A stretch of DNA of 64,000 bases from Bradyrhizobium sp. CCH5-F6 (lineage in GTDB: Bacteria; Pseudomonadota; Alphaproteobacteria; Rhizobiales; Xanthobacteraceae). Shown here piece by piece: positions 1 to 13,377 of the stretch. The notes beneath the pieces are model-generated. The model had not been told where the DNA came from. It did not search any database and saw only the letters and a program-made list of their open reading frames with translations. The position numbers were made by a program, and so were the translations under genes. Position 1 is the stretch's first letter. Every line of letters begins with the position of its first letter. Location of the stretch: the NCBI RefSeq assembly GCF_001556045.1, contig NZ_LSIC01000073.1:1-64000 (forward strand), given 5' to 3'.

Positions 1-2415
1 GTGCTGCGCACGCTGACCGAGGACGAGCGTTCGGCCCGTGCCAGCGCGCTGGCCGATGCCAAGCTGCGCGAGGTCGAGGAACGCCGCCAGGCCGAGGAAG
101 AGGCCCAGCGCCGCGCGGTCCGCGAGGCCGCCGAACGCGCCGAGCGCGAAGCCGCCGAATCCCGCCGCAAGGCCGAGGAGGAGCGCCACCGTCACGAGGA
201 CGAGGCCAAGCGCAAGGCCGAGACCGAGGCCAAGAAGCGTTTTGGCGAAGGCGAGCAGCCTTCTGCCGCACGACCCGCAACAGCTCCGGTGACGAGCGCT
301 CCGCGTTCGGCGCCGAGCACGGCGCGACCTGCGGCGACCACCACCACCACTGCACGCCCGACCACGACCACGCAGCGGCCGGCAGGCCCTGCGGGGCGCG
401 CGCCTGCGGTTGCGGCCGGACCCGACGAGGACGATGGTCCGCGCCAGATCCGCCGCGGGCCCGGCGGCGCAGCACGTCCTGCGGCGGCCCCCAAGACCAC
501 CCACAAGCCCGGCCCGCAGAAAGAGCGCGGCCGCCTGACGGTCGTCACCGCGCTCAATGCCGACGAGGTCCGCGAGCGCTCGATCGCCTCGTTCCGTCGC
601 CGCACACAGCGCCTCAAGGGCCATGCCTCGAACGAGCCGAAGGAAAAGCTGATCCGCGAGGTGACGATTCCGGAAGCGATCACGATCCAGGAACTCGCCA
701 ACCGCATGTCCGAGCGGGCGGTCGACGTCATCCGCATGCTGATGAAGCAGGGCGCGATGCACAAGATCACCGACGTGATCGACGCCGACACCGCGCAGCT
801 GATCGCCGAAGAGCTCGGCCACACCGTCAAGCGCGTCGCCGCCTCGGACGTCGAAGAAGGCCTGTTCGACCAGGTCGACGATTCCACCGACACCGAGACG
901 CGCTCGCCCGTCGTGACCGTGATGGGTCACGTCGATCACGGCAAGACTTCGCTGCTCGACGCGCTCCGTCACGCCAACGTGGTCTCCGGCGAGGCCGGCG
1001 GCATCACCCAGCACATCGGCGCCTATCAGGTGGTGTCGCCCGAAAGCGGCAAGAAGATCACCTTCATCGACACGCCCGGCCACGCCGCGTTCACCGCGAT
1101 GCGCGCCCGCGGCGCCAAGGTCACCGACATCGTCGTGCTGGTGGTCGCGGCCGATGACGGCGTGATGCCGCAGACGGTCGAAGCCATCAACCACGCCAAG
1201 GCGGCGCGGGTGCCGATCATCGTTGCCATCAACAAGATCGACAAGCCGGACGCAAAGCCGGAGCGCGTGCGCACCGAACTGCTCCAGCACGAGGTGCAGG
1301 TGGAGTCCTTCGGCGGCGAAGTCGTCGACGTCGAGGTCTCCGCCAAGAACAAGACCAATCTCGACAAGCTGCTCGAGATGATCGCCCTCCAGGCCGAGAT
1401 CCTCGACCTGAAGACCAACTCGCAGCGTCCGGCCGAAGGCACCGTGATCGAGGCCAAGCTCGATCGCGGCCGTGGTCCGGTCGCAACCGTGCTGGTGCAG
1501 CGCGGCACGCTCCGCGTCGGAGACATCATCGTCGCCGGCGCCGAAATGGGCCGTGTCCGCGCCTTGATCTCGGATCAGGGCGAGACGGTGCAGGAGGCCG
1601 GTCCCTCGGTACCGGTCGAAGTGCTCGGCTTCAACGGTCCGCCGGAAGCCGGCGATCGTCTCGCGGTGGTCGAGAACGAAGCCCGCGCCCGTCAGGTCAC
1701 CAGCTACCGCGCGCACCAGAAGCGCGAGAACGCGGCTGCCTCGATCTCCGGCATGCGCGGCTCGCTCGAGCAGATGATGTCGCAGTTGAAGACGGCGGGC
1801 CGCAAGGAATTCCCGCTGATCATCAAGGCCGACGTGCAGGGCTCGCTGGAAGCGATCCTCGGCTCGCTGGAGAAGCTCGGCACCGACGAAGTCGCCGCGC
1901 GCATCCTGCATGCGGGCGTCGGCGGCATCTCGGAATCCGACGTGACGCTCGCGGAAGGCTTCAACGCCGCGATCATCGGCTTCTCGGTCCGTGCCAACAA
2001 GGAGGCCGCTGCGGCCGCCAAGCGCAACGGCATCGAGATCCGCTACTACAACATCATCTACGACCTCGTGGACGACGTGAAGAAGGCGATGAGCGGCCTG
2101 CTCGCGCCGACCTTGCGCGAAACGATGCTGGGGAATGCCTCGATCCTGGAGATCTTCAACATCTCCAAGGTCGGCAAGGTCGCCGGCTGCCGCGTCACCG
2201 ACGGCACCGTGGAACGCGGCGCCAATGTGCGCCTGATCCGCGACAACGTCGTGGTGCACGAAGGCAAGCTGTCGACTCTGAAACGCTTCAAGGACGAAGT
2301 GAAGGAAGTCCAGTCGGGTCAGGAATGCGGCATGGCCTTCGAGAACTATCACGACATGCGTGCCGGCGACGTGATCGAGTGTTATCGCGTGGAGACGATC
2401 CAACGCTCCCTGTAA
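1..2415 (+). CDS. infB: translation initiation factor IF-2, 5'-truncated by window edge
   Basis: IF-2 is the GTPase that places initiator fMet-tRNA on the 30S subunit and promotes subunit joining. The visible 804 residues open inside a highly charged Arg/Glu/Ala coiled region (about 1-80), followed by a Pro/Thr/Ala-rich linker, the IF2 N-terminal region near 215-280, the G domain with GHVDHGKT at about residue 309, DTPGH and NKID, and then the beta-barrel and C-terminal domains ending in [10 protein letters not shown]. The family in this lineage is usually about 900 residues, so roughly the first 100 should lie before base 1. The GTG at base 1 is therefore an internal codon and not the real start. 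rbfA and truB follow on the same strand, the usual ribosome-maturation grouping. Identity is certain; only the 5' end is missing. Confidence 0.97.
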   Translation: MLRTLTEDERSARASALADAKLREVEERRQAEEEAQRRAVREAAERAEREAAESRRKAEEERHRHEDEAKRKAETEAKKRFGEGEQPSAARPATAPVTSAPRSAPSTARPAATTTTTARPTTTTQRPAGPAGRAPAVAAGPDEDDGPRQIRRGPGGAARPAAAPKTTHKPGPQKERGRLTVVTALNADEVRERSIASFRRRTQRLKGHASNEPKEKLIREVTIPEAITIQELANRMSERAVDVIRMLMKQGAMHKITDVIDADTAQLIAEELGHTVKRVAASDVEEGLFDQVDDSTDTETRSPVVTVMGHVDHGKTSLLDALRHANVVSGEAGGITQHIGAYQVVSPESGKKITFIDTPGHAAFTAMRARGAKVTDIVVLVVAADDGVMPQTVEAINHAKAARVPIIVAINKIDKPDAKPERVRTELLQHEVQVESFGGEVVDVEVSAKNKTNLDKLLEMIALQAEILDLKTNSQRPAEGTVIEAKLDRGRGPVATVLVQRGTLRVGDIIVAGAEMGRVRALISDQGETVQEAGPSVPVEVLGFNGPPEAGDRLAVVENEARARQVTSYRAHQKRENAAASISGMRGSLEQMMSQLKTAGRKEFPLIIKADVQGSLEAILGSLEKLGTDEVAARILHAGVGGISESDVTLAEGFNAAIIGFSVRANKEAAAAAKRNGIEIRYYNIIYDLVDDVKKAMSGLLAPTLRETMLGNASILEIFNISKVGKVAGCRVTDGTVERGANVRLIRDNVVVHEGKLSTLKRFKDEVKEVQSGQECGMAFENYHDMRAGDVIECYRVETIQRSL

Positions 2416-2469
2416 GTCCAAATCTTACCGAAGCGTTCGGATCATTTTGAACTGAAATTGCGGGAGTGC

Positions 2470-2547
2470 GATGGCCGGATCTTTCCGGCCATCCACCTCT
2501 CTTCGTTTCAACAGGAAAACGACAATGCCCGTGTCCCAGCACGGGCA
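2470..2547 (+). other. two short hairpins between infB and rbfA
   Basis: Two perfect inverted repeats lie in the 152-base infB-rbfA gap. One has 9-bp arms (gatggccgg, 2470-2478, with ccggccatc, 2485-2493). The other has 7-bp arms at about 2527-2547 (gcccgtg with cacgggc). Neither is followed by a T-run, so they look more like mRNA processing or stability elements than terminators. This is inference from base pairing only. Confidence 0.35.
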
Positions 2548-2567
2548 TCACGAGGTGATTTTCGAGA

Positions 2568-3014
2568 ATGCCACGCCACCATCAGAAGAAGAGTTCCGCG
2601 CCCGGCGGAGGCTCGCAGCGCCAGTTGCGCGTCGGCGAGCAGGTTCGCCACGCGATGGCCGATATTCTGGCGCAAGGCAATGTGCATGATGCGGACCTCG
2701 AAGGTCACATCATCACCGTGCCGGAGGTGCGGATGTCGCCCGACCTGAAGCTCGCAACGGTCTACGTGATGCCGCTCGGTGGCCGCGACACCGGGATCGT
2801 GATCGCTGCGCTCGAGCGCAACAAGAAATTCCTGCGCGGCGAGGTCGCGCACCGCGTTAACCTGAAATTTGCACCTGACATTCGCTTCCGCGTCGACGAG
2901 CGATTCGACGAAGCGGAACGGATCGAGAAGCTTTTGCGAACGCCTGCGGTGCAGAAGGACTTGGACAAGGATCTGGAACAGAATCCGGCTTCGGATCGGG
3001 AAGAAGAGCAATGA
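2568..3014 (+). CDS. rbfA: 30S ribosome-binding factor A
   Basis: RbfA is a small KH-like protein that binds the 30S subunit near helix 1 of 16S rRNA and is needed for late 30S maturation and cold adaptation. The 148 residues contain the conserved core '[14 protein letters not shown]', the central '[15 protein letters not shown]' strand and '[16 protein letters not shown]'. A short basic N-terminus and an acidic tail make it a little longer than the usual 120-135. The ATG at 2568 is preceded by gaggtga about 10 bases upstream. The stop overlaps the start of truB (ATGA, 3011-3014), so the two are probably translationally coupled in the infB-rbfA-truB group. Confidence 0.94.
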   Translation: MPRHHQKKSSAPGGGSQRQLRVGEQVRHAMADILAQGNVHDADLEGHIITVPEVRMSPDLKLATVYVMPLGGRDTGIVIAALERNKKFLRGEVAHRVNLKFAPDIRFRVDERFDEAERIEKLLRTPAVQKDLDKDLEQNPASDREEEQ

Positions 3015-4129
3015 CCATGGACCCGGCTCACGGCACGATCGGCGGCGACGATGTCGATCAGCGCGACGTGCAGAAGAATAATTTCGCGGATTTGGGAGGC
3101 GATGCCCGGCCGCCTCAGGAGCCGCGCCGCGTCAACAACGATCCGCGCGCCAAGCAGCAGAAGGGCAACCAGCCGCGCCGGGACCGCCGCGACGTCCATG
3201 GCTGGGTCGTGCTGGACAAGCCGATCGGCATGACCTCGACGCAGGCGGTTGCCGTGCTCAAGCGCCTGTTCAACGCCAAGCGCGCCGGCCACGCCGGCAC
3301 GCTCGATCCGCTCGCCTCTGGCGGGCTGCCGATCGCGCTCGGCGAAGCCACCAAGACCGTTCCCTTCGTGATGGATGGCCGCAAGCGCTACCAGTTCACG
3401 GTCTGCTGGGGGGAGGAGCGTGACACCGACGATATCGAGGGCCGGGTGACCGCGACCTCCGACCAGCGCCCGACCCGGGAGGCCATCCTGGCCCTCCTGC
3501 CCCGCTTCACCGGCGTGATCGAGCAGATCCCGCCCCGCTATTCCGCGATCAAGGTCCAGGGCGAGCGCGCCTATGACCTCGCCCGCGACGGCGAGGTCGT
3601 GGAACTGGCCCCCAGGCCGGTCGAGATTCACCATTTAACCCTTGTAGATCAACCGGATAAAGACCGGGCCGTATTCGAGGCCGAGTGCGGCAAGGGCACC
3701 TATGTCCGCGCGCTGGCCCGCGATATGGGCCGGATTCTCGGCACTTACGGCCATATCTGCGCGCTCAGGCGGACCCTGGTCGGCCCATTTGGCGAAAACG
3801 ACATGATTCCGCTGGATCAGTTGGAAGCTTTGTGCAATAGAGCCGCGTCCGGCGAGGGCAGCCTCGCCGACGCGCTTTTGCCCGTTGAGACCGCGCTGGA
3901 CGACATCCCGGCACTGGCCGTCACTCGGGCTGATGCGGCAAGGCTCCATCGGGGCCAGGCCGTTTTGTTGCGCGGACGGGATGCGCCCACTTGTAGCGGC
4001 ACAGTCTATGTCACGGTGGCAGGCCGTCTTTTGGCGCTTGCTGAAGTTGGCAATGGCGAAATCATCCCCAAGCGTGTGTTCAACCTGACCGGCCTGACTG
4101 CCAGTTCCGGTCGCAACGAGAGAAATTGA
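3011..4129 (+). CDS. truB: tRNA pseudouridine(55) synthase
   Basis: TruB converts U55 in the T-loop of most tRNAs to pseudouridine. The catalytic aspartate is Asp99 in '[12 protein letters not shown]', and the core begins at about residue 63 with '[14 protein letters not shown]'. About 60 residues of charged, low-complexity sequence precede the core, longer than in the E. coli enzyme. ATG 3011 (overlapping the rbfA stop) and ATG 3017 are both possible, differing by two residues. The C-terminal PUA-like part (about 290-372) is present. Its TGA ends two bases before the rpsO start, giving a tight rbfA-truB-rpsO run. Confidence 0.95.
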   Translation: MTMDPAHGTIGGDDVDQRDVQKNNFADLGGDARPPQEPRRVNNDPRAKQQKGNQPRRDRRDVHGWVVLDKPIGMTSTQAVAVLKRLFNAKRAGHAGTLDPLASGGLPIALGEATKTVPFVMDGRKRYQFTVCWGEERDTDDIEGRVTATSDQRPTREAILALLPRFTGVIEQIPPRYSAIKVQGERAYDLARDGEVVELAPRPVEIHHLTLVDQPDKDRAVFEAECGKGTYVRALARDMGRILGTYGHICALRRTLVGPFGENDMIPLDQLEALCNRAASGEGSLADALLPVETALDDIPALAVTRADAARLHRGQAVLLRGRDAPTCSGTVYVTVAGRLLALAEVGNGEIIPKRVFNLTGLTASSGRNERN

Positions 4130-4131
4130 CG

Positions 4132-4401
4132 ATGTCGATTGCCGCAGAACGCAAAGCGGAAGTCATCAAGACGAATGCCACCAAGGCCGGCGACACCGGC
4201 TCGCCCGAGGTTCAGGTCGCGATCCTGTCGGAACGCATCAACAACCTCACCAACCATTTCAAGACGCACGTGAAGGACAACCATTCGCGTCGCGGCCTCT
4301 TGAAGCTGGTCTCGACCCGCCGCTCGCTCCTCGACTACCTCAAGAAGAAGGACGAGGCGCGGTACAAGGCGCTGCTCGAGAAGCACAACATTCGTCGTTA
4401 A
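4132..4401 (+). CDS. rpsO: 30S ribosomal protein S15
   Basis: S15 is a primary 16S rRNA-binding protein at the h20-h22 junction of the 30S platform. The 89-residue length is exactly that of the family, and the signature '[25 protein letters not shown]' region (about 22-46) and '[20 protein letters not shown]' are intact. The ATG at 4132 is chosen over an in-frame TTG two codons upstream because mature S15 begins Ser-Ile-Ala. The order truB-rpsO-pnp is the classical one also seen in E. coli. Confidence 0.97.
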   Translation: MSIAAERKAEVIKTNATKAGDTGSPEVQVAILSERINNLTNHFKTHVKDNHSRRGLLKLVSTRRSLLDYLKKKDEARYKALLEKHNIRR

Positions 4402-4410
4402 GAGTTGCTG

Positions 4411-4433
4411 CGCGCGCCACTGGCGCGCGTTTT
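4411..4433 (+). terminator. probable rpsO terminator/attenuator hairpin
   Basis: A perfect 8-bp inverted repeat, cgcgcgcc-act-ggcgcgcg (4411-4429), is followed by TTTT, ten bases after the rpsO stop. It has the position and form of the t1 terminator that separates rpsO from pnp in E. coli. The short U-run suggests it is leaky. Confidence 0.6.
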
Positions 4434-4647
4434 CGCGCGTGGTTTCGAACGAAAGCGTTTCCTTAAAGGTTTTTGGTCGAGGTTGCGTGCGCGTCGGATG
4501 CGGGCCGTTGAAGATTCGCATCCGGGCATGAAGAGCGAAGACCGCGGTTCGGTGTTCGCGTTCGTGCCGACTGACAGTCCAGCAGCAATCCGGCGGCTGG
4601 GCACAACGGGCAAGGCGCCCGTATGACCCGAAAGGATGGACGCCATC

Positions 4648-4737
4648 CGAAATCCAAAAACCATGGCAGGATCGCAGGACGCTGATCATCCGCTCCGATC
4701 AGCGTCCCGCAATCTTGCGCATGGTTTTTGTTTTTCG
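4648..4737 (+). promoter_or_regulatory. long duplex in the pnp leader, candidate RNase III/PNPase autoregulation site
   Basis: Bases 4648-4687 pair with 4697-4737 in an almost continuous stem. The inner 11 bp (4677-4687 with 4697-4707) are perfect, and the outer part has about four mismatches, one bulge and one G-U pair, closing with aaaaaccatg at 4656-4665. The 9-base loop is 4688-4696. The structure ends 40 bases before the pnp start. In E. coli a long pnp leader stem is cut by RNase III and then destabilised by PNPase, which limits pnp expression. This element has the right place and form for that role. The flanking A and T runs mean that it could instead be a bidirectional terminator. Confidence 0.6.
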
Positions 4738-4777
4738 ACGCATCCCTTCTTTCGAGAACCCATGAAAGAAGACCACT

Positions 4778-6940
<2,163 letters not shown>

Positions 6941-6966
6941 ATTCTCGCACCACAGCCAGAAACACG

Positions 6967-6993
6967 AAGGGCGGCCGAGAGGCCGCCCTTTTT
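6967..6993 (+). terminator. Rho-independent terminator of pnp
   Basis: Perfect arms aagggcggcc and ggccgccctt around the loop gaga (6967-6990) run into a T-tract, 26 bases after the pnp stop. A near-identical sequence in the opposite orientation lies at 7896-7925 on the far side of the sod gene. Confidence 0.85.
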
Positions 6994-7148
6994 GTTGTTC
7001 CTCAGCGGCCTGCGTCAACGCGATGTCCGTGCGCGATTCCGCCGCAGTCTCACAGTGACTGCGATTGAAACCCGCAACGGGAGCAACCGCGTACCTCTTG
7101 TACGGCCGCTCGCGTTATCAGCGGATCGCCCCCCGACAGGAGAACCAC

Positions 7149-7880
7149 ATGTCCCTCATATCCCGGCGCCGTCTCATGTTCGCTGCAACCGGCCTCGCTG
7201 CGGCGGCCGCGGTCCCACGCATGGCATTTGCGCAAGGCGCGGCGGCGCCTGCAGGGCCGTTCAAGCTCGAGCCGCTGGCCTATCCGGCGAATGCACTGGA
7301 ACCGCACATCGACGCCAAGACAATGGAGATCCATCACGGCCGCCATCACCAGGCGTTCATCACGAACCTGAACAACTTCGCCAAGGACAATCCGCAGATC
7401 GCGGAAAAGCCGGTCGGCGAAGTGCTGGGCAACCTCGGCGCCGTGCCGGACGCGATCCGCACGGGCGTCCGAAATAGCATGGGCGGCCACGCCAACCACA
7501 AGATGTTCTGGCAGATCATGGGACCGAATGGCGGCAAGCCGGAAGGTACCTTGCTTGCCGCGATCGACGGCGATCTCGGTGGCATGGAGAAATTGCAGAC
7601 CGACTTCAACGCTGCCGGCGGCCGCGTGTTCGGCTCGGGCTGGGTGTTCGTGACCGTCGGCAAGGACGGCAAGCTCGCCATCGAGACTCGACCCAACCAG
7701 GACAATCCGATGATGGACGGCAAGCGGGCGCTGCTCGGCAACGACGTCTGGGAGCACGCTTATTACCTGAACTACCAGAACCGCCGCGCCGATTATCTCA
7801 AGGCATGGTGGAATACGGTGAACTGGAAGGTGGTTGGCGAACGCTACGCTGCGGCGAAGGCCGGCACACTCGACGTGTGA
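7149..7880 (+). CDS. Fe/Mn superoxide dismutase with Tat-type signal peptide
   Basis: It dismutates superoxide to H2O2 and O2. The 243-residue product begins with a twin-arginine-like leader (SRRRLMFAATG, then an Ala-rich stretch and AFA-QG near residue 30), so it should be exported folded, with metal bound, to the periplasm. The SOD core follows: 'HHGRHHQAF' near residues 58-66, 'NHKMFW', 'GSGWVFV' and the metal-ligand signature DVWEHAYYL near the C-terminus. I cannot tell Fe from Mn by eye. The ATG at 7149 is chosen for the aggag at 7138-7142 and the clean signal peptide; the open frame extends further upstream without support. It stands alone, flanked by inverted copies of one terminator sequence, next to katG-oxyR. 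Confidence 0.9.
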   Translation: MSLISRRRLMFAATGLAAAAAVPRMAFAQGAAAPAGPFKLEPLAYPANALEPHIDAKTMEIHHGRHHQAFITNLNNFAKDNPQIAEKPVGEVLGNLGAVPDAIRTGVRNSMGGHANHKMFWQIMGPNGGKPEGTLLAAIDGDLGGMEKLQTDFNAAGGRVFGSGWVFVTVGKDGKLAIETRPNQDNPMMDGKRALLGNDVWEHAYYLNYQNRRADYLKAWWNTVNWKVVGERYAAAKAGTLDV

Positions 7881-7895
7881 GTACATCAGAGACCG

Positions 7896-7925
7896 ACAAA
7901 AAGGGCGGCCTCTCGGCCACCCTTT
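7896..7925. terminator. bidirectional terminator between sod and katG
   Basis: This hairpin lies between the convergent sod (+) and katG (-) genes. Read on the minus strand it has 9-bp arms with one G-U pair and a run of five Ts, so it is a good katG terminator. Read on the plus strand it has one mismatch and three Ts. It is an inverted copy, one base different, of the pnp terminator at 6967. Confidence 0.8.
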
Positions 7926-7948
7926 GATCTATCGCTTGCTGATCGGGA

Positions 7949-10209
<2,261 letters not shown>

Positions 10210-10227
10210 CTGCGATAGGATTTTCTG

Positions 10228-11154
10228 ATGATCAACGTGACGCTGCGCCAGCTCCGGTATTTCGATGCGCTGGCGCGTCATGGCCATTTCGGGCGCGCAG
10301 CGGAGTCGTGCTCCATCTCGCAACCGGCCTTGTCGATGCAGATCAAGGAGCTGGAGGAGGCGCTCGGCGGCCTGCTGCTGGAGCGCAGCGCGCGCCAGGT
10401 GACGCTGACCCGGTTCGGCGAGGAACTCGCACAGCGGGTCCGCGACATCCTGCGCTCGGTCGATGAGCTCGGCGATTTCGCACGGGCGTCGCAGGACCGT
10501 TTCGCCGGCCGCCTCCGCATTGGCATGATCCCGACCATCGCGCCCTATCTCCTGCCCAAGATCACCAAGAACCTGACGCGCATGCATCCGGAGCTCGACA
10601 TCCGCGTGCGCGAGACCATGACCCCGCGGCTGATCCAGGAACTCGTGGAAGGGCGGCTCGATACCGCCATCGTCGCGCTGCCGGTGTCGGAGCCCTCGCT
10701 CACCGAGGTCGCTCTGTTCGAAGAGAAATTCTTGCTGGTACGGCCGGGCTCCGACGAGGGGACCCCGGTGCCGTCGCGGGAGATGATGCGCGAGATGCGG
10801 CTGCTGCTGCTCGAGGAGGGGCACTGCTTCCGCGACCAGGCGCTCTCCTTTTGCAACATGCAGTCGGCGCCCCCGCGCGAGATGCTGGATGCGAACTCGC
10901 TGTCGACGCTGGTGCAGATGGTCAGCGCCGGCATCGGCGTGACGCTGATCCCGGAGATGGCCGTGCCGGTCGAGACGCGATCGGCCTCGGTCTCGCTGGC
11001 GCGCTTCCGCGATCCGGAGCCGTCTCGCACCATCGGCATGGTCTGGCGCAAGACCAGTCCGCTGGCACGGCAGCTGCTGCAGATTTCCGAGGTGGTCTGC
11101 CTGTCGGCCGGCAAGGTGCGCGCGCGCCAATCCGTGCGCAGCCAGCGGGCCTAG
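10228..11154 (+). CDS. oxyR: hydrogen peroxide-sensing LysR regulator OxyR
   Basis: OxyR is a peroxide-activated transcription factor. The 308 residues have a LysR winged helix-turn-helix (about 5-63) and a periplasmic-binding-protein-like effector domain (about 90-295). The redox pair is Cys200 and Cys209 in 'EGHCFRDQALSFCN', matching the positions of the E. coli Cys199-Cys208 disulfide switch, so this is OxyR and not a generic LysR protein. It is divergent from katG. A GNAT gene starts six bases after its stop and may be co-transcribed. Confidence 0.94.
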   Translation: MINVTLRQLRYFDALARHGHFGRAAESCSISQPALSMQIKELEEALGGLLLERSARQVTLTRFGEELAQRVRDILRSVDELGDFARASQDRFAGRLRIGMIPTIAPYLLPKITKNLTRMHPELDIRVRETMTPRLIQELVEGRLDTAIVALPVSEPSLTEVALFEEKFLLVRPGSDEGTPVPSREMMREMRLLLLEEGHCFRDQALSFCNMQSAPPREMLDANSLSTLVQMVSAGIGVTLIPEMAVPVETRSASVSLARFRDPEPSRTIGMVWRKTSPLARQLLQISEVVCLSAGKVRARQSVRSQRA

Positions 11155-11159
11155 CGCCA

Positions 11160-11618
11160 ATGCCGCATCCCGTCATCCGCCCTGCCCGCGCAGACGAGTA
11201 TGATGAGGTCGGCCGCGTCTGGATGGAGAGCTGGGTCTCGACCGGGCTTGCCGGGCCGAGCGACTTTCTCCTCGCCAATTTGCGTGCGCGCATCAGGCGC
11301 GAGATCGCGGACGGCTGGAGCCTGTTCGTCGCCGATGACAGGGGCGCGATCGCCGCCATGCTGGCGCTGCATCTGCCCAAACTCTATCTCGACATGCTTT
11401 TCGTTGCGCCCGCCTATCAGGGGCAATCGCTCGGACGGAAGCTGCTCGCCTTCACGCGCACGCAAATGCCGGATGAGATGCATCTACGCTGTGTGCGCGA
11501 GAACGAAAAGGCCTGGCGCTGGTACGAGCGCGAGGGCTTCGTGTTCGAGAGGGAAGAGATCGAGCCATCGAATGGGTTCGTGATGAAATGTTATCGGTGG
11601 AGGCGGCCCATCAGGTAG
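11160..11618 (+). CDS. GNAT-family N-acetyltransferase
   Basis: The 152-residue protein has the GNAT fold: an N-terminal 'IRPARADEYDEVGRVW' strand-helix, the beta4-alpha3 acetyl-CoA loop 'LFVAPAYQGQSLGRKLL' (Q/RxxGxG/A-type) and the C-terminal 'ENEKAWRWYEREGFVFE' that is standard for small-molecule or protein acetyltransferases. The substrate cannot be told from sequence. It begins six bases after the oxyR stop, with no obvious promoter, so read-through from oxyR is plausible. The ATG at 11160 gives the standard start. Confidence 0.85.
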   Translation: MPHPVIRPARADEYDEVGRVWMESWVSTGLAGPSDFLLANLRARIRREIADGWSLFVADDRGAIAAMLALHLPKLYLDMLFVAPAYQGQSLGRKLLAFTRTQMPDEMHLRCVRENEKAWRWYEREGFVFEREEIEPSNGFVMKCYRWRRPIR

Positions 11619-11709
11619 GTGCTGAACTCCGGGCGCAGCTTGCGGTTGTCACGATCCCAACCTAGTGTGATGCGACCGGTCACCTCCTGCCTCTGATCTC
11701 CTGGAATCC

Positions 11710-12546
11710 ATGGTTCGAATTGCCATCTCGCTTATCGCGCTACTGCTCCTTCCGACTTCGGCAGTCGCGCAAACTCCTCCTGTGACCAACGCGCCTCCCG
11801 CTCAGACTGCGGCTCCGGCAAAGCCAGCGGCCAAGAAGGCAGCGAAACCGAAGGCACCGCCAGCCAGACCCGTGGAGCAGACGACACCCGGTCCTTGCAG
11901 TATCGGCGTGATTGCGGCGACGCAGGACCCGTTCGTCGTCGAAAAGATCGGCCTAACGGTGTTCGGCAACGAATATGCGGAAGTGCCGGTGTCCTGGGGC
12001 CTTGACGATCTCGTTTTCGCCCGTGCGCGTGCGGCGGCGGGCGCCACGCCGCTCCGGCGAATAGCCTACGCCAAAGGCGCGTTCGACGCCTATTACCACC
12101 CGAAGCCCAGCCTGTTTCGCAACGAGCGCGAAGAACTCTCGAATCTCGTCCGTCAGATCGCGGGCAATGCCGGCTGCGAGCGATATGTCGTCGTCACGCG
12201 GGGCCAAGGGATGCTGCCGGGGACCAATCTGCCGCTCCGCGGTCTCGGCATTCTCAATCGGGGCGTCGGCCCTATCAACTATTCATTTCTGTACGCCTAT
12301 GTCGGCGTGACCGTCTTCGACGGCCAGACCTTCGAGATCAGGAAGGGGCCCGGTGTGACCTTGGAAGGCGTCATGAAGCACATGGCCGACAATTTCGTGC
12401 AAGACGAGCACCTTCGCAAAGTAGACAACTCGCTGTTTCCGGCTGCGGCAGCCGAGGCCTCCAGCAACACAACGCTGCGCGACAACATTCGCGAATTCCT
12501 GACGGAGCGGCTCGACAAGATCTTGCCGCCCTACTTCGCGCAGTGA
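11710..12546 (+). CDS. exported protein of unknown function
   Basis: I do not recognise this family. The 278-residue product has a clear Sec signal peptide (MVRIAISLIALLLLPTSAVA, cleavage near residue 20), then a Pro/Ala/Lys-rich linker to about residue 60, then a compact domain beginning 'GPCSIGVIAATQDPF'. That domain has two cysteines (in GPCSIG and NAGCERY) that could form a periplasmic disulfide. It has no lipobox, membrane anchor or recognisable catalytic motif. The 'YVVVTRGQGMLPGTNLPLRG' and 'YAYVGVTVFDGQTFEI' segments suggest an alpha/beta domain. No operon partner is evident. Confidence 0.75.
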   Translation: MVRIAISLIALLLLPTSAVAQTPPVTNAPPAQTAAPAKPAAKKAAKPKAPPARPVEQTTPGPCSIGVIAATQDPFVVEKIGLTVFGNEYAEVPVSWGLDDLVFARARAAAGATPLRRIAYAKGAFDAYYHPKPSLFRNEREELSNLVRQIAGNAGCERYVVVTRGQGMLPGTNLPLRGLGILNRGVGPINYSFLYAYVGVTVFDGQTFEIRKGPGVTLEGVMKHMADNFVQDEHLRKVDNSLFPAAAAEASSNTTLRDNIREFLTERLDKILPPYFAQ

Positions 12547-12727
12547 CGATGATGTAAGGAAGCCAAGCTCGCAAGCGCTGACCGAGAAGACCGCCGCCAA
12601 CCTGTCGCGTTGACCAACATGTCGTTCGCGCAGCTGACCTCTTGCCCAGGCATAGTGCGTTGCGAATACGCGGCAAACGCCCCATGAATTGGATGCTGTT
12701 TGCCCCCCCGATGAAAGGTTCCCCCCC

Positions 12728-13324
12728 ATGATCAAGCTCTATTGGTCGCCCCGCTCGCGCTCGTTCTCGACGCTCTGGCTGATGGAAGAGAGCGGCCTGC
12801 CCTATGAGCGCGTGCTGACCGACATCTCCACCGGTGCGCAGAAGGCGCCCGACTATCTGAAGATCAATCCGATGGGCAAGGTGCCGGCGCTGACCGACGG
12901 TGACGCGGCGCTCGGCGAGGCCGCTGCGATCTGCGCCTACATCGCCGATCGCTATCCCGAGACGAAGCTCGCGCCCGCCGTCACCGATCCGCGCCGGGCG
13001 CGCTATCTGCAATGGCTGTTCTTCTCGCCCGGCTGCATCGAGCCGGCCATCATCCAGATCTTCACCAAGATCGAGATCCCGACCTCGACCGCGGCGTGGG
13101 GCAGCGCGACGCAGGTGTTCGACGTGCTGGAAGCCGCGCTCGAGAAAGGACCGTGGATTCTGGGCGAGGAATTTTCCGCCGCCGACATCACTGTCGGCTC
13201 AGGCCTGAATTTCGCGGTACGCCTGTTCAAGATGGTGCCGTCGCGCCCGGCCTTCGATGCCTATCTCGCGCGCTGCATGGCGCGCCCGGCGTTCCAGCGC
13301 GCGGAGAAGATCGCGGCGGGTTAG
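12728..13324 (+). CDS. glutathione S-transferase family protein
   Basis: The 198 residues have the two-domain GST layout. The thioredoxin-like N-domain (1-78) has 'LYWSPRSRSFSTLWLMEE' and the cis-proline segment 'NPMGKVPAL', with 'GEAAAICAYIADRYPE' binding the gamma-glutamyl part of glutathione. The all-alpha C-domain carries the N-capping box region 'FSAADITVGSGL'. The likely role is detoxification or thiol chemistry; the substrate is unknown. The ATG at 12728 follows a C-rich run and lacks a clear Shine-Dalgarno, but the N-terminus MIKLYW fits the family. The stop abuts a palindromic repeat shared with 44979-45027. Confidence 0.88.
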   Translation: MIKLYWSPRSRSFSTLWLMEESGLPYERVLTDISTGAQKAPDYLKINPMGKVPALTDGDAALGEAAAICAYIADRYPETKLAPAVTDPRRARYLQWLFFSPGCIEPAIIQIFTKIEIPTSTAAWGSATQVFDVLEAALEKGPWILGEEFSAADITVGSGLNFAVRLFKMVPSRPAFDAYLARCMARPAFQRAEKIAAG

Positions 13325-13372
13325 AGCATGATCAGGAAAAGTGTGCAGCGGTTTTCCGAAGAGATCATGCTC
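13324..13372. repeat. 49-bp palindromic intergenic repeat, copy 1
   Basis: This copy begins gagcatgatc and ends gatcatgctc, with an inner ggaaaa/ttttcc pair, so it folds into one long interrupted hairpin. It lies between the convergent GST and fabI genes and may terminate both. A second copy at 44979-45027 differs at only a few bases, which shows it is a dispersed repeat. Confidence 0.8.
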
Positions 13373-13377
13373 GCACT

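Larger units (their letters stand above)
4402..4777 (+). other. rpsO-pnp intergenic region (376 bases)
   Basis: No credible gene is present. The stretch holds a terminator-like hairpin immediately after rpsO and a very long imperfect stem-loop just ahead of pnp, both listed separately. The bases between them (about 4440-4640) should contain a pnp promoter by analogy with E. coli, but I could not place one with confidence. Confidence 0.6.
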
